Positions 1 through 12,070 are shown, numbered from the stretch's first letter. The stretch is DNA of 64,000 nt from Bactrocera neohumeralis (GCF_024586455.1 NC_065922.1:29136089-29200088); one strand, 5' to 3'. The notes: generated from the sequence alone by a model not told the origin. Program-made: numbers and translations.

Positions 1-1180
1 ATTGGCGAAACACGCCTCTGCCATGTACAAGCTGGCACATACACCGGTGTATTTAAACAACCGTATAAACGAGCACAGATGCGAACGCCGAATGCTGTAG
101 TAGTAGTCGTAGTTAGACTAAATCATTTCGTATGCAAATTAGTCCTTCCGCGCTAATGAACCAAACTACACGCAAAGGATTAATTTTATAGGTGAAAGCA
201 CGGTGAGGGTGCGCTTGTTTGGCACATACATACATATATTTGGCACATATATACAATAATTTAAACAAACAGATGACTAAAAAGTGGAGCCGATCTGGCA
301 GTTGAAGTTACAGAGTCAGAAATGTGCTATTAATACAGTGGGAAATGCGCAAAAGCGAGCTTTAATATATCTATTTGCTTCTTTATTTGATTCACATAAA
401 TGTATATATAGATATATATATGTGTGTGTGCTTGTGGCAAACGCTTTTAGCGCTGTATTTTTGCGAGTAGAGAATGTTCAGCTGCCTAATTAGCCAAAGC
501 CAATTAGTTATTTAACACAAATAAACGCGAAGCTGGGAATATAAGTAGATTTATAAATATATATATATATATATAGTATATAAATTTACATAATTGAAAT
601 ATTTTTGAAAGCATATGTTCAAACTGAATTCCATTTCACTAAGTCGTGTCCCCAGTTACTTATCTACTTGACTGTTATTCAATGACAGCGTGAAAGTATG
701 CTATCGTTATAGTTGTTTGTGGCAAAGAATCTGTTGATTCAGAAAATAATTAATATTCATCATATGTGACCTGGTCTACGGAAAGGGGGCTTAGGTGTCA
801 AAAAATCAATTTTCACTTTTTAGTTGATTCGGATGGAAGATGAGATGCTTTTTCTGTACAAAAAAGCGTTTGGATGTATATAAGATTCCAGGCCACAAAT
901 GAATTCCAGGCAATGAAAAATGATAATGACATCGCTAGAACTTGACTTAAATATCTAGAAGCTTCATAGTTCAAATGCAAATATGAAGTATCAAAATTAG
1001 ATGTCAAGCCTTTCTTAAACTGCGCAACAAGCGTTGACCTTTTGTATGACGAAAACTTCAGCTTAAATTAAACTGAACTTCTATGTGATTACAGTAGTAG
1101 GTCTACCATATGTATGGCGTGCCGGCCAGTCGGTAAAACTTAATCTGACCTATAATATACCAGATAACATATGATCTAAT
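1..1180. other. Non-coding, no gene seen
   Basis: AT-rich sequence without a convincing coding region. The open frames here are short and lack any recognisable motif. A simple (AT)n run lies at about 558-575. Confidence 0.5.
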
Positions 1181-2845
1181 CACATCACTGTGCAATAAGT
1201 GACATCGCCATATAGTTAAAATGATTTTATGGAAAAAAAGCATGTTATGTAGCATCGCTACATACCGTAGTACATCACAACAAATCCCATCGCATGACAC
1301 ATTTTCATATCTCTCACATCATATCGCAAAATATCTTATCCCGTAAATCCTCAATAATGTTAAACTTATCAAGCTTTATATCTACATGCACACTATAACA
1401 AAATATCAAATCAGCCTATATCACCACATTATAATCACACACACATCTAGGGACAGCATGAATATCCGATAATATGTCAAGATGATGTCAGTTAAATCGA
1501 GTTAAACATGTCACACCTATTTATGATTATTTCAAGTAATTGTAATTGTTTTTTGCAACGTAAGGGTATTTTTGATAATTTTCATTATGTGATGTGATGA
1601 AACATCATGTGATATTAAATCAAATCAAAGTAATTCGTTCTGAAAAGTTGGAAAATGTTTACGAATATAGATTTTATATGCTATAGAAGAAAGTTTCATA
1701 ATGTGATATGATGGAACATCATATGATATAAAAAAAATTAAATGTACTTCGTTCTGTAATCTTCGCAAATCCTTACTTTATATTCCGTAGACTCTGTTTT
1801 TTGTTGTTCTAAGTATATATTTTCTTTAAGTTTCAAGATAAGATGGTACGTCACATCATGTGATATAAATTAAATAAAAGTAATTCGTCGTGTATTGCTC
1901 GAAAAAGCTCTTGGTAAGCATGCCTTACATCCTGTGAATAGTGTTTTCTAATCTCTTATAATTTGTAAGAGATGTGTTCCATTTATAATGTGATGTGATG
2001 TTATATCATATGATAAAAAAAGTATAGTTAATCTTATTGAAAATTGAAAGAAACATGCTTTGATTTCTATTGACCCTGTTTTCATTTCTAAGGCTGTCGT
2101 TTTATTAGTTTTCATAGTGTGATGTGATCTTATATCATATGATATATAAGTAAACGAGTTATAAAAATGTTAAAAATAATTAAATATTACGTTTTTAATG
2201 ATATGGCATGTATTCTTATATGTTTTTGTTTATCTATTGCATTATATATTTAGTAGGTCTGATGAAATGATATATGTATATGATGCGATGTGATGAGTTG
2301 TAAAGTGATTTAATACATAATAATGAAGTTTATATCAGAAATTTATATTAATTTCTCAATTTATAGATGAATTAATATTTATAGTATGATTTTCTTCAAT
2401 TGTGATCTTTTATCATACGATATTGCCTTGAACCGATATTGATACTAGTTTTAAATTTTCTATTGTATGTATATATAACTTATATCTACTCAATTTTCGT
2501 TATAGGCACGCTGCACTTATTATGCTGTGATATATGTACATTAGGGTGCACCTTAGCTATACGGGAGAAACAAAAATATAGCGTACAGGGCATTTCACCC
2601 CCCCAAAAGTTGCATTAGAGTATAATATTATGTTCTGTAAAAAATTTTGGTGATTGGATAATGGGTCATGTGTTATAATATCATGCGATATGATTATAAT
2701 GACGTGATGTTACATCAGGAATAGGAAAAAAAACAAAATAATTAAATATTTTAACTCTTGTCATAAATGTATGGGATTTCCTGCATTGTGTTAGTTCCTC
2801 AAGTGATGTGATGCAATCACATTGATTTGTTGTGATTGCGCAAAT
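1180..2845. repeat. Decayed ~135-bp palindromic array
   Basis: A motif of the form ATGTGATGTGATG followed by ATATCATATGATAT recurs with cores starting near 1587, 1701, 1841, 1988, 2116, 2266, 2400, 2525, 2670 and 2803. The intervals are 114-150 bp, averaging about 135. The right half of the motif (TATCATATGATA) is itself a perfect palindrome in the best copies. Fragments of the reverse complement (ATCACATCAC, CTCACATCATATCGC) continue upstream to about 1190. DNA between the cores is AT-rich and much less conserved; the first two copies share ATTAAAT and ACTTCGTTCTG or AATTCGTTCTG after the core. I read this as an old tandem (satellite-like) array. It has no coding potential. Individual later cores (2266, 2525) are weak. 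Confidence 0.6.
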
Positions 2846-2849
2846 ACAA

Positions 2850-4655
2850 ATGATGTGACATTTTTTAAGTAACACTATATTTTTTATAAAACACAATATT
2901 TAGAAAATAAAAATTCACCTTTCAATATTTATTGCTCAACACAAATATTTCATTCTTTAGAACTAAAATTTTTAATTCGAATATTTTTATTTTTAAAGTC
3001 TTCACTTAAGCAATAAAGTCGTACATATGCCTCAAATCTACGACTACTGCTATCGTTACACATTTTATTGTCAGTTTAGTTACTGTCTCACACTTTTCAA
3101 ACAATGCAACTGCCTAACGAAAAATAAAGACGACGAATAATTCCAATTGCACCGTCAGACTCACTCAGTCGGACGCTATATCCTCGGGAAATTAAGTTTT
3201 ACGAGCAACAAAAATATTTTAATGATATGGCAAATGTGCCGTGAGACCCAGAAAATAGAATGAAGAAAATAAAAATGAACACACACACACACTTACATAG
3301 TGATGGAATGTAGGCACCAAATAGAGACTTTTTATCATGTGGCAAAGCTGGTGCAACACCTCTCATACAACGGTGAGCTGGTAGAAATGGCTGTGCAAGA
3401 AATATGTGTACGCCCGAACACATTAACATGCTTAGACGCGGCACACCATGTACACGAACGTCCAAAAAGTGACTTGAAAGACATGCCAGGCAATTTTTTG
3501 CGCTCAGCCGTTAGCGCAAGAAAGTATGCTATGAAAAATAGACGGCCCAATACTTTCGACTGCGGCTCCTGCTGCGAAGGGTTTTTTATGCACCGCTCTC
3601 AGGGCGAGTAGGCGACCAGCATACGACCTATATTATACGTATGTGTGTGTGTGTGTGTGCGTAAGGTAGCGGTGGCATTGTCGGCTGCAGGCGTCCAAGC
3701 ATTTTATGTACAAGCAAACACACGCACAAAGGGGTTTGTATTGTATATGTGTTGAAGCTTTGAAAAAAATATGTCGCACTAGGAAGTCATATATTTTGCA
3801 GGCCATCCACACACACACACAAATGGGCTAACATACACTTGTGTGTGTTTGTATGCAGTGACAACGCTAGTGGCAGCTACAACGACCCCATTGGCGCTAA
3901 CGGAAGCCGCCGAGTTGATAACGAAATTAATAAAAAACGACAGCAAATGTACAGCGAAGATGCTTGTTAGAGTGTCTCTTCAAATGTGTGAGTGTGTGTG
4001 TGTGAGTGCAAATGAAAATGCGAAATTTTTGAATGAAAAATAGCAAAAAATTAAAAAAGAGTCAAAAAAGATCAGTAAAAAGTGAAATAAGCACAATGGT
4101 CTCCATGTTTTTTTTTCTTTCTTTAAGTGGAATACAGTTATTTATCGTATGTCTGTCTATATGTTTGTGTCTGCGTCCATTTATGGCGCTTTTAGCAAAG
4201 GCGTTAAAATTTCTGCGCTCAAAATATGCAAAGTTGAATGGCTTTTGACTTCGCGTGCGCCGCAGCGCCGTAAGTGCCTGTGCGACAGCGTGCTCAGACG
4301 GTCTTCCGTTGCACATAAATTCACCAAACTGATTGCTGCGATTTAAGCCAATTCTTTCTTCACACTATAAATATTTAAAGAATTATTGTGAAGATTTTTT
4401 GGTTTGTCACTGAAATATTCTGAGCAATAAGAGTTGAATACATAACTGTAATTTAGTTAAGCTAGATTAAGTAGTTGTTTTTCTGGTGTTAAGTGAATTA
4501 ATCTAGAAAATGTGCAAGCTATTTTTAGACAAAATACTCAATTTCATAAGCTTTCATGGGATTATTTAATGTTTGATTTGAATATCGTATCTACAATAAA
4601 AGTGCTTTCTCGCAAGTTTCGGTTATTTACTTTTATACTGATCATATACTAGTGA
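2850..4655. other. Unique non-coding DNA with TG/CA microsatellites
   Basis: Mostly unique sequence, with (AC)n near 3281-3292, (TG)9 at 3642-3659 and a further (AC)n near 3811-3822. Apart from the doubtful open frame at 3303-3611, I see no gene. The stretch 4340-4650 is AT-rich and featureless. Confidence 0.45.
3303..3611 (+). CDS. Doubtful 102-codon open frame
   Basis: An ATG-initiated frame of 102 codons in a locally less AT-rich stretch. The product has seven cysteines and begins MMECRHQIET if the preceding in-frame GTG is counted; the first ATG is at 3303. I recognise no domain, signal peptide or membrane segment, and a similar-sized frame runs on the other strand. It could be a piece of an exon or chance. 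No supporting promoter or polyadenylation context was found, so this is kept only as a candidate. Confidence 0.12.
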   Translation: MECRHQIETFYHVAKLVQHLSYNGELVEMAVQEICVRPNTLTCLDAAHHVHERPKSDLKDMPGNFLRSAVSARKYAMKNRRPNTFDCGSCCEGFFMHRSQGE

Positions 4656-4659
4656 ATAT

Positions 4660-5455
4660 TGGCAGGGGAGTAATGACCTGAGATCTCAAGACCAGATCAT
4701 ACTTTTGTAGAATCTCCAAAGGCGATCAAGTGACTGATGCCCAGAGTATACTGAAATTATGGAGGGAACACGTCTCCAACCTGCCGAATGGCAATGAAAG
4801 CATAACTTCAGAAGATGGTGAACCCAATCTGTGACGATGGAGCAGACGTTCAATTGCCTGAACATGGAGAAGTTCTAATAGCGACGGGGGCCGATGGATT
4901 GCCAGCCAGCCTATTCAAACAAGGTGGCGAAGAACTGATAAGGAGCACGCATCAGCTTCTCTGTAGAATATGGTCGGATGGAAGCATGCCCAACGATTGG
5001 AGTTTAAGTGTGCTCTGCCCAATCCACAAAAGGAGAGATCCCACAATCTGCGCCAACTACCGTGGGATAAGCCTCCTCAACATTGCGTATAAGGTTCTAT
5101 CGAGTGTATTGTGTGAAAGATGAAAGCCCACCGTCAACAAACTGATTGGAGGACATTATCAGTGTGGCTTCAGGCCTGAAAATCAACAACTGACTAGATA
5201 TTCACCATGCGCCAAATCTTGGAAAAGACCCGTGAAAGGAGAATCGACACACACCACCTCTTCGTCGATTTCAAAGCTGCTTCTTATAGGACGAAAAGGT
5301 GCTGCTTTAAGCCGCGATGTCTGAATTTGGTATCCCCGCAAAACTAATACGGCTGCATAAACTGACGTTGAGCAATACCACAAGCTCCGTCAGAGTCGTG
5401 AAGGATTTCTCCGAGCCGTTCGATACCAAACTAGGTTTCAGACAAGGCGATTAAG
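4660..5455 (+). mobile_element. Non-LTR retrotransposon relic, RT domain
   Basis: Broken reverse-transcriptase region of a LINE, sense strand. The longest clean frame (about 4815-5123) contains GADGLPASLFKQGGEELI, then a NYRGISLLNIAYKVLSSVL block, which are the early RT motifs of this LINE type. After a stop the next frames continue with the QCGFRP block and an RRIDTHHLF.DFKA block, and end in a GFRQGD-like motif near 5446. The element is truncated at both ends and carries stops and frameshifts. It looks RTE-like, but the clade assignment is tentative. Related fragments lie at 10605-11310, 21300-21900 (minus) and 46130-47390. Confidence 0.8.
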
Positions 5456-5664
5456 ATTTAATACCAATAACGGCACAAATAGTAGTCTTCTGAATATTTG
5501 ATTTCGAAATTGATATATCGGCCAAGTCAGGCTTAGAAAATGGTTGTTTTCTAATCTATCATTATTCAAAGATACCGTTACTTTCAATAAAGAGAAGGCA
5601 TCCTGCATCGAATCCGATCTTATTCTTACAATGCAGCTTTTAATCTCTAAACTCATGGGTTATG

Positions 5665-6290
5665 TTAGATTAGGTTAAAAGGTCGATTCTCACAGAGATC
5701 TCACTTCGACAGCTTAGAACGCCAATCCATTATGGTACCTTAAGCTCCGTTATAATAGATGATAAATCGACAAGGCGCTTTGAGCCTATCCCAAATCTGT
5801 TGAGACGGTCAATGTCAGTTTGGGCTATGTCTCCTGATTCGCCGAAGATAAGACTGCCGAAATGTTTCATTCTCAGTCTTGCAAATGCTGGACAACGGAG
5901 GAGAAAGTGCTTTGATATTTCCACCTTACCCTCAACAACTAGAGTTCGACAAGTTTTTCGACCTTACCGCAGATATGCATTTTCTACTTTGTTCAGTAAG
6001 AACGTTTAAGATTGCTGCAAGACGGCTTTTGCTAAGGGCAAAGTTATTCAGTACATCTCATGGGTTCTACTCTAGGACCAAAGAATCTTGCAGTCGCACA
6101 GAAGCGAGTTTTCAACTAGGATGCGAGGACCATTGGTCTAACGCTTAAACGCAAGATACCAATGAAACGCCATCTCTGACTTATTTCAATGTGACCATGC
6201 CGCTTCTAGTTAGCTCATCGGTTTCGCAGTTATCAGCAATTCCCCATAACCAGCAGTTGTTTAGCTAGGGACTGCACCTATATTTCCACC
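5665..6290 (-). mobile_element. LINE 3' end (RNase H and tail), antisense
   Basis: Read on the minus strand this is the end of an RNase H-bearing LINE. Near 6205-6230 there is a CETDELTR block (the conserved ADELA region of RNase H). It continues through frameshifts to the tail motif HFLLRCPAFARLR.KHFGS at about 5850-5915. The last frame ends close to 5730 and is followed at 5665-5690 by GTTAGATTAGGTTA-type sequence. The same tail recurs at 51465-51720, 55803-56250 and 62400-62700. It encodes nothing functional now. Confidence 0.65.
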
Positions 6291-6299
6291 TTAATAGGA

Positions 6300-6565
6300 A
6301 CCACTTTTGCCTGAAAAACACTACAGTGGTCTAAAAGCTGGTATCGCAAGCTCTTTGTCAATAAGTAAATCGTTTCGGAGATGTCTCTTTATATGATACC
6401 ACAATATATCCCTGTCATTTTGGTGTTGCATACCGATGTGAGGAAGACTGGTACCATTGCCAACACAATTTAGTTTATAAAATCGGATCCGACTCGGTTA
6501 GGTATATATCAACAACAATAAGAAGTTATCCAAAGAACATTTCGAACTTTAAAAACAACAAGTTA
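6300..6565. other. No gene seen
   Basis: Short interval between a LINE tail and a mariner relic. I could not assign it. Part may belong to the upstream LINE. Confidence 0.3.
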
Positions 6566-6569
6566 TATT

Positions 6570-6930
6570 GGTGCCGCGCGAGTTTAGCATCATCTGCGAA
6601 TCGTAACAAATCGATTTTTTTCCTCAGTGGATTGTTACTAATGATGAAAAGTGGGTTACTTATAACAACGTAAAGCGAAAACGTTCCTGGACGAGTCACG
6701 GTGAACCGATACAATCTAAAATTGGCGGTCAGACAGGTTTATTATGTGTTTGGTAGGATTGGCAGCCAATTATCTACTGTGAGTTGAACGCCTAGCTCTG
6801 ACTGTGAACAAGTGTGGAAGTAATAATGAAGAAGCAGCCAGCTTTGGCAAATCGGAAAGAAATTATATTCTATCAGGAAAACATCAGGCCACACAGAAAA
6901 ATAGTGACTCACCAGAATGTATATATACTA
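6570..6930 (+). mobile_element. Mariner transposase fragment
   Basis: Plus-strand fragment with the block VTNDEKWVTYNNVKRKRSW (first catalytic Asp in the DEKW context), then GEP, LLCVWWDWQPIIYCEL, and, after a frameshift, KKQPALANRKEIIFYQENIRPH. These are in the order expected for the central part of a DD34D mariner transposase. In the second catalytic block the expected Asp before Asn is replaced (QEN rather than QDN). Stops and frameshifts make it a pseudogene; both ends are missing. The type differs from the mariners at 9090, 17110, 31411, 43780 and 48095. Confidence 0.75.
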
Positions 6931-7034
6931 TAGTATACCTTATAGTCGAAATCTGGCACCAAGTGATCAGTATTAAGTATATTCTATCAACTACTGTCGA
7001 AGGTCATACAAAGTATATATATATAGTATAAATA

Positions 7035-7475
7035 ATCCGCAAGACGAGTTGAGTTGATTTAAACATGTCTGCCTTTTTATCCATATATCTGTATATACTC
7101 GAATTAGTACGCAGTTTTTGAGATATCGATCTGAAATTTCGCATTCGCCTTTTTCTCACCAAGAAGCTGCTGATTTATCGGAACCGTCGATATTGGACCA
7201 CTATAACATATAACTAACATCCAAACTGAACGATCGGAATCAAGTCTTTGTATGGGACACTTTTTAATTCCACGAGTTATCATTACCGAACTTTTCATGA
7301 ATTATTGCTCAAGGAAACAGAGGAGTCTGCGTTGAAATTGGTCAGATCGGATTACAATAGTATATAGTTGCCATACAAACTGACGAATTAGAATCAAGTT
7401 CTTTAAGGTATCTTTGGTATTTGTGAAGGGTTTGAGTGTTATAGCTTGGGTGCAACCGATGTTAACGATTTTTCT
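7035..7475 (-). repeat. Dispersed 154-bp-unit repeat, antisense copy
   Basis: Reverse-oriented copy of the family described at 35765-36690. Near 7195-7265 the sequence is the reverse complement of the GTTCAGTTTGTATGG / TATATGTTATAGTGG core, and the same core appears again near 7340-7400, giving two units. The end at 7445-7475 (GCTTGGGTGCAACCG) is the reverse complement of the family's start. This is the only one of the six copies on the minus strand. Confidence 0.7.
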
Positions 7476-7479
7476 TGTT

Positions 7480-9085
7480 TTTATTATAATACCATGCCTC
7501 CACTGTTTGGCAAGACGAAGACAGCTATTGATGCCTATACCGATGACGGTGTAAAAATTGTTGAAAAGTACAGTTGTAAATGATAATAAGAGGTCAAATC
7601 CTTAAGAAATAAGCTCTGTTGATATCAAGCAATGGAAAATTTTCTCTATTAAAGCTTACTTTGCAAAGTAATCGTACAATGAAGAATTCTTCGAAAAACC
7701 ATAAGAAGTCACAACAAATCATCAAATGTGTGCAACACATTTAATTTCTAGTACCCAACGTAATGTCTTTTTAATTATTTAAATATTGTGTTGACATTGT
7801 CTTCAACTGCTGTTAGCGAAAAGTTACAACAAAAGCAACAACAGTGTGCCATAGCAACGCTACTGACTTACAAGCCGTCATTTTGTGGTTGCTTTCCTTT
7901 CGAATTGTTATCTGCGGCACACCCGCCTCATCAAGCGGCTGCTAGCCTAGCAATAAATCTCTTCAAATTACCGGCGTGCACGTGTCATCTGAATGCGCCA
8001 CATTCATATTTCAAAAATTACTTGCCATTTGTTTGCATTTTCCACATTTTCTTCAGCGCTTTTTTATTTTTTCTTTTAATTTTATTATTATTTTTTCTCG
8101 TTTCGGCAGTCACTTTCCCACATTGTTTATGCAATGAAAATGAACAGCTTAGCATTTGAGCATTTGAAAGCTTGTTTAGACTCTCTATTCTAGGTGTTCT
8201 TTTTTCGAGTTCTTCTACGGTTTTTTTACTTTTATTTGCGTATATTTTCTTTTGTTTTTCTATATTTTCTTTTGTTTTTCTATAATTTTTTGTGCAACTT
8301 TTTTCTTGTTGTTGCCGCTGCCGCATTTTTGTGCAGTGCATGTTTTACTCAAAATAATTATTCATGTCAGGCTCATTTAATTTCATGTTGCCGCAACAGC
8401 GTCTCCTATCAAAATGTTGTTATTGCTCCAGCTGGACACGAAGCTCTTGTCTGGCAGCATTTTGAACCGTTGAACAATTATTTCTTAGCTTCGCTTGCTA
8501 TGTTTAGTTGGGGAAATTGCGTTGCGTTTGTTGTTTTTGTTTTTTGCATTTAATGACGCAGTGTTGACGACTAACAAATTGTGGCGATAAACAAAAGTCT
8601 TCGTGGGAAGTACGTGGCTATTTTTAAAGTTGACAAAGTAACAAAAAAATGTGGAAGAAATTGGCATTTTCAAGTGAATATTAAAATTTTAATTAATACG
8701 AGATTATGAAGTTAAGTATTTGTATTTCCTTCTGGTTCTTTCTTAAATATAAAATAATATAGGACTCGGAGTTTGACGCTGCAATAACCAAGATCAGCTC
8801 TATTTTTAAATAAGAGTAACTTCTCACGAGAAAATTTAGTATATCCCCTTTAACTAGAGAAAATACGCTTAATTTCGAAGCAGTTAGAGGATTGAAGAGT
8901 TGTGTATCAATGTGTTGTGTTGTTGCCTTTAGTCAAGAGAGTTAGCTATATATTTTTACAAAACGAAAACCGACTGGAACTAACAAAAATAGAGAGAAAT
9001 AATTAGTGTCTATGATAGAGTCTTGAAAACTTTTGTATATTGATTCAAAATCGGTAAAATTTCTTCTTTGACGTTTGATGTGATG
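7480..9085. other. Unique non-coding DNA, T-rich tract
   Basis: No supported gene. From 8040 to 8310 the plus strand is extremely T-rich, with a 20-bp direct repeat (CTATATTTTCTTTTGTTTTT) near 8241-8290. The long lysine-rich and phenylalanine-rich frames on either strand here are products of that composition. A 29-codon ATG frame at 7494 has no recognisable content. Confidence 0.4.
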
Positions 9086-9089
9086 GAAG

Positions 9090-10095
9090 TCAAAACTTCT
9101 AAAATCGAATATTTTAATTTAATATAATTAGTACTCTGATTTGGAGAATTGAGTCATGTGTAGAAGTTCACGCAAGTGAGGAAAGTTCTCTGAGTGCCAT
9201 TCATTTGGGAGTGGCCATAAACGATTCTTTTATATATGGTTCAAACAGCTCACGACTTCCGGTCTTAGACCAAAGATCCTCTGGAGCAAGATTTAAAAAT
9301 GGTAATTTTGTCTTCGAAGACGAAGCGGCCAAATTTGAAGATGACGATCTAAAATAATTACTTGATGAAGATTATTTTCAAACACAGGAAGGGCTAGCAG
9401 AAGTTTTAAAATGTTTTAAAGTAACGCGATACATTCAAAAGCAAGGACATTGCAACAAAATGAATTGAAGCGAAAAGCAGTGGAAAGGGGATTTTGAGTG
9501 TCAGAAATGCTGCTCGAATATTGGAGAAAGAAATAATGCCTCGGTTTGAGACTGTTAATAAAAGAATAGATTCTTTGGGCCAACTTTAAAGGCTAAAACT
9601 CATAAATGAAACTTGACCAATACCTAAAATTAACGACAAATCCGAATACCCATGAGACCAAGGTAACGTTTTGTATTTGGTGGGATCAGAAGGACGTGCT
9701 GTACTTTGAGCTTACAAAACTGAGTTGGAATATTAATACAAAATGCTTGTGACATTAAATAATCAAATTCAAGTGAGCGAGTGATCGAGTGATCGAAATT
9801 AGCGAATAGACACTAGAGAAAATTTTCCAATACGACAACATGTTCATGTTGCAAGACCGGTTAAAAACTATTTGGAAAATAGCGGCCGGAAAATTTTGTG
9901 ATACCCGTCTTATAACCCAGGTCTTGCCCTTCTGACTAAGATTTGTTTAGGTCGATACTAAACGTTCTTACTGGAATAGGGTTCAGTTCAGAATAGGGTA
10001 TACAAAATTGGCTTGTTTCACTTGTGGCCGCCAAGCAACAACACTTGTTGAAGTTGGGATTTTCTCGAGAAAAATAGCCGAAAAACTACATTTAA
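9090..10095 (+). mobile_element. Heavily decayed mariner
   Basis: Translating across frames gives, in order, FKNGNFVFEDEAAKFEDDDL and LLDEDYFQTQEGLAEVLK (the N-terminal helix-turn-helix region of mariner transposases), TRYIQKQGH, then TFCIWWDQKDVLYFELTK (central region), and finally VKNYLEN.G.KIL..P.YNPGLA, which corresponds to the end of the second catalytic block and the YSPDLAP block. Many stops and deletions. It belongs to the DD34D mariners by motif order; I did not find clean terminal repeats. Confidence 0.7.
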
Positions 10096-10500
10096 GCCTA
10101 CGCACGTACGCGAAAAATTGGCGGACAGCCTAACTTATTAGCAGACTCTCTTGCACGTTTAATGGAACGAGTAATGCGGAAAACCGTTCGACGACACCAA
10201 AAAAAGCTGCAGAAAAATTAAACACAGTAAGCGAATGGACTGCACGACGAGACTTAAATATAATTGGTTTAGCTTTCTGAAAATAACAGTAAAATTAAAG
10301 TACAGATGACTAGAAACGTGTGATCTGGTCGGACGAAGTGAAGAATAACCGATTTAAGTCTGATGATATAAATTATTAGTGGTGCCGTCCTAAAGTTTGA
10401 ATACTTTTTTTAGGACGGCAACATGTAAAGCAAACCGTAAAACACAGAGGAGGCAACTTGATGGGGGGGTTGTTTTACATGGTGGCATATTGGTCCTTTT
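10095..10500 (+). mobile_element. Tc1-like transposase, N-terminal/central relic
   Basis: Plus-strand frames read NTVSEWTARRDLNIIGLAF, then VIWSDE.KNNRFKSDD (first catalytic Asp in the WSDE context) and a GGCFTWWHIGPF block (the usual GGG.MVWG-like segment). This is the front and centre of a Tc1-type transposase. The remaining part with the LNPIE motif lies at 11840-12070, after an intervening LINE fragment. Confidence 0.65.
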
Positions 10501-10604
10501 GTAAAAATAAATAACTGATATAATGATGGGATGGGATAGAAGACTGAGTTGAAATTTTAAACGAGACGCATTTGTGACAGAAAAAGAAAGAGGCAAGTGC
10601 GTCA

Positions 10605-11310
10605 TACGAAGAGCTTGATAAGCTGGCCGACAGGGTTAATGCTCGAAAATTCTACGAAAAGATGCGGCGGCTTACACAAAGTTTCAAGACCGGAGCATAC
10701 TATTTGGAGAACCCCAAAGGTGATCAGTGACCGATGCCCAGAATACTTATTATAGGGATCACTTCTCCAGCCTGCTGAATGGCAGTGAACGCACAACACC
10801 AGGAGAAGGAGAACCCGATTCCCCAATCGATGACGATGGAGCATCCATTACCCGACCATGAAGAAGTTCGAATAGCAATTGCCCACCTGAAGAACAACAA
10901 AGCGGCAGGGGCCGATATTGCGGCCGACATTCAAACAAAGCGGCGAAGAACTGATAAGGAATGGATGCATCAGCTTCTTTGTAAAATTCGGACAAATTAA
11001 CGGTTTTCGGAATTAGGTCTGATTTTCTGCTGACTAACCGTGGGATTAAGCCAACATCGCACTGGTTTTAATAGCTTATTTGTGAAAACATTAAAGCCTC
11101 AAAACTGATTGGACCTTATCAGTGTGGCTTCAGACCTGGATACAACCGACCAGATGTTCACCATGCTCTTGGAAAAGACCCGTGAAAGAAGAATCGACAC
11201 ACACCACCTTTCAGTCGATTTCAAAGCTTTTCGATAGAGTCTGAGCATGCTATGTCTGAATTTGAAGTATCCCCCAAAACTAATACGGCTGTGGTTGGAA
11301 GTAACACCTC
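10605..11310 (+). mobile_element. RTE-like LINE relic, RT domain
   Basis: Same LINE family as 4660-5455 but shorter and more broken. Recognisable pieces are HEEVRIAIAHLKNNKAAGAD at 10857-10916, then KRRRTDKE (a frameshifted version of GGEELIR), YQCGFRPGYN near 11118-11146, and EKTRERRIDTHHL near 11171-11210. It appears to lie between two halves of a Tc1-like relic. Confidence 0.75.
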
Positions 11311-11314
11311 CGTC

Positions 11315-11835
11315 CACAAATTATTTTTATTTTTTTTAACCTGCTCAGTTTAAATTCAAGAATAGTCAAGAAAAAGTGATCCAAAAATACTTTATTTTCA
11401 ACACCTGGCGCTGTTAGCTGCTTTTTCTGACCCGGCAATAAACTTCGAGTCATTTTGTGAAAAACATTTTTCCCACGATCTTAGTTCCGAAATTGCCATT
11501 TCTTTATATCTTATTATTATTTAGATGTCAGCCAGGAAATCCAACGCAGGATTGCTTTTTTTACTTCGATAGTCAGAGGCAATTGAAAAAATAAGTCCTT
11601 TTCAAACAAAAAGCTCATGGGCTATTTTTCCCACTTTACTTATTCCCGTCACGTGGAAATTTTTAGAGACCCCCCACTTCGCCAGCTCATAATTTATGAA
11701 ATTTTTTACTGTTTTTAGTTTTTAATTTTTTTCTGTACTCTTCTAAAATTAACAAATAACTAATAAAAAAATGGATAATAAAAATATTAATTGCCTTTTT
11801 TTACGACACTTTAAAAATTACCTGAAATTCATGCT
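11315..11835. other. Unassigned AT-rich DNA
   Basis: No coding signal or terminal repeat recognised. It separates the LINE relic from the second Tc1-like fragment. Confidence 0.35.
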
Positions 11836-11839
11836 TCTA

Positions 11840-12070
11840 GACCAGAATACCCCTTAAGGAATGGTTATACCATCAACACTTTCAGCTAATGGAGCGGCCT
11901 GCACAATCCCCTGATCTCAATCCAATTGAGAAAGTATCAAAGGGCTTCTGGAAACATGAACAAGTCATGGCATCGTGTACAATATAAGTGGCACTTCCAA
12001 ACGCATTTTACAGTTCAATTCACAAACACTTGAACGATTTTGCACGCTACTGGAGGTCATGTGACTATTA
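11840..12070 (+). mobile_element. Tc1-like transposase C-terminal relic
   Basis: The frame reads HFQLMERPAQSPDLNPIEKV followed by GFWKHEQVMAS. The SPDLNPIE block carries the glutamate of a DD34E Tc1-type catalytic triad; the usual NLWG that follows is altered to KVSKG. Probably the other part of the relic at 10095-10500, though they could be independent insertions. Confidence 0.7.

Noticed and set aside
2541..2640. Possible MITE end (TAGGGTGCACC) near 2544 and a similar TAGGGTGCAC at 15222
   Set aside because: Only one end is visible at each place and no matching inverted partner was found.
1587..2840. CRISPR-like array
   Set aside because: The spacing is regular, but the repeats are short and degenerate, the spacers are AT-rich and of unequal length, and the genome is eukaryotic with no cas genes.
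8018..8341. 107-codon Lys-rich minus-strand frame and opposing Phe-rich frames
   Set aside because: Produced by a long T-rich tract; no domain, and the reading is low complexity on both strands.
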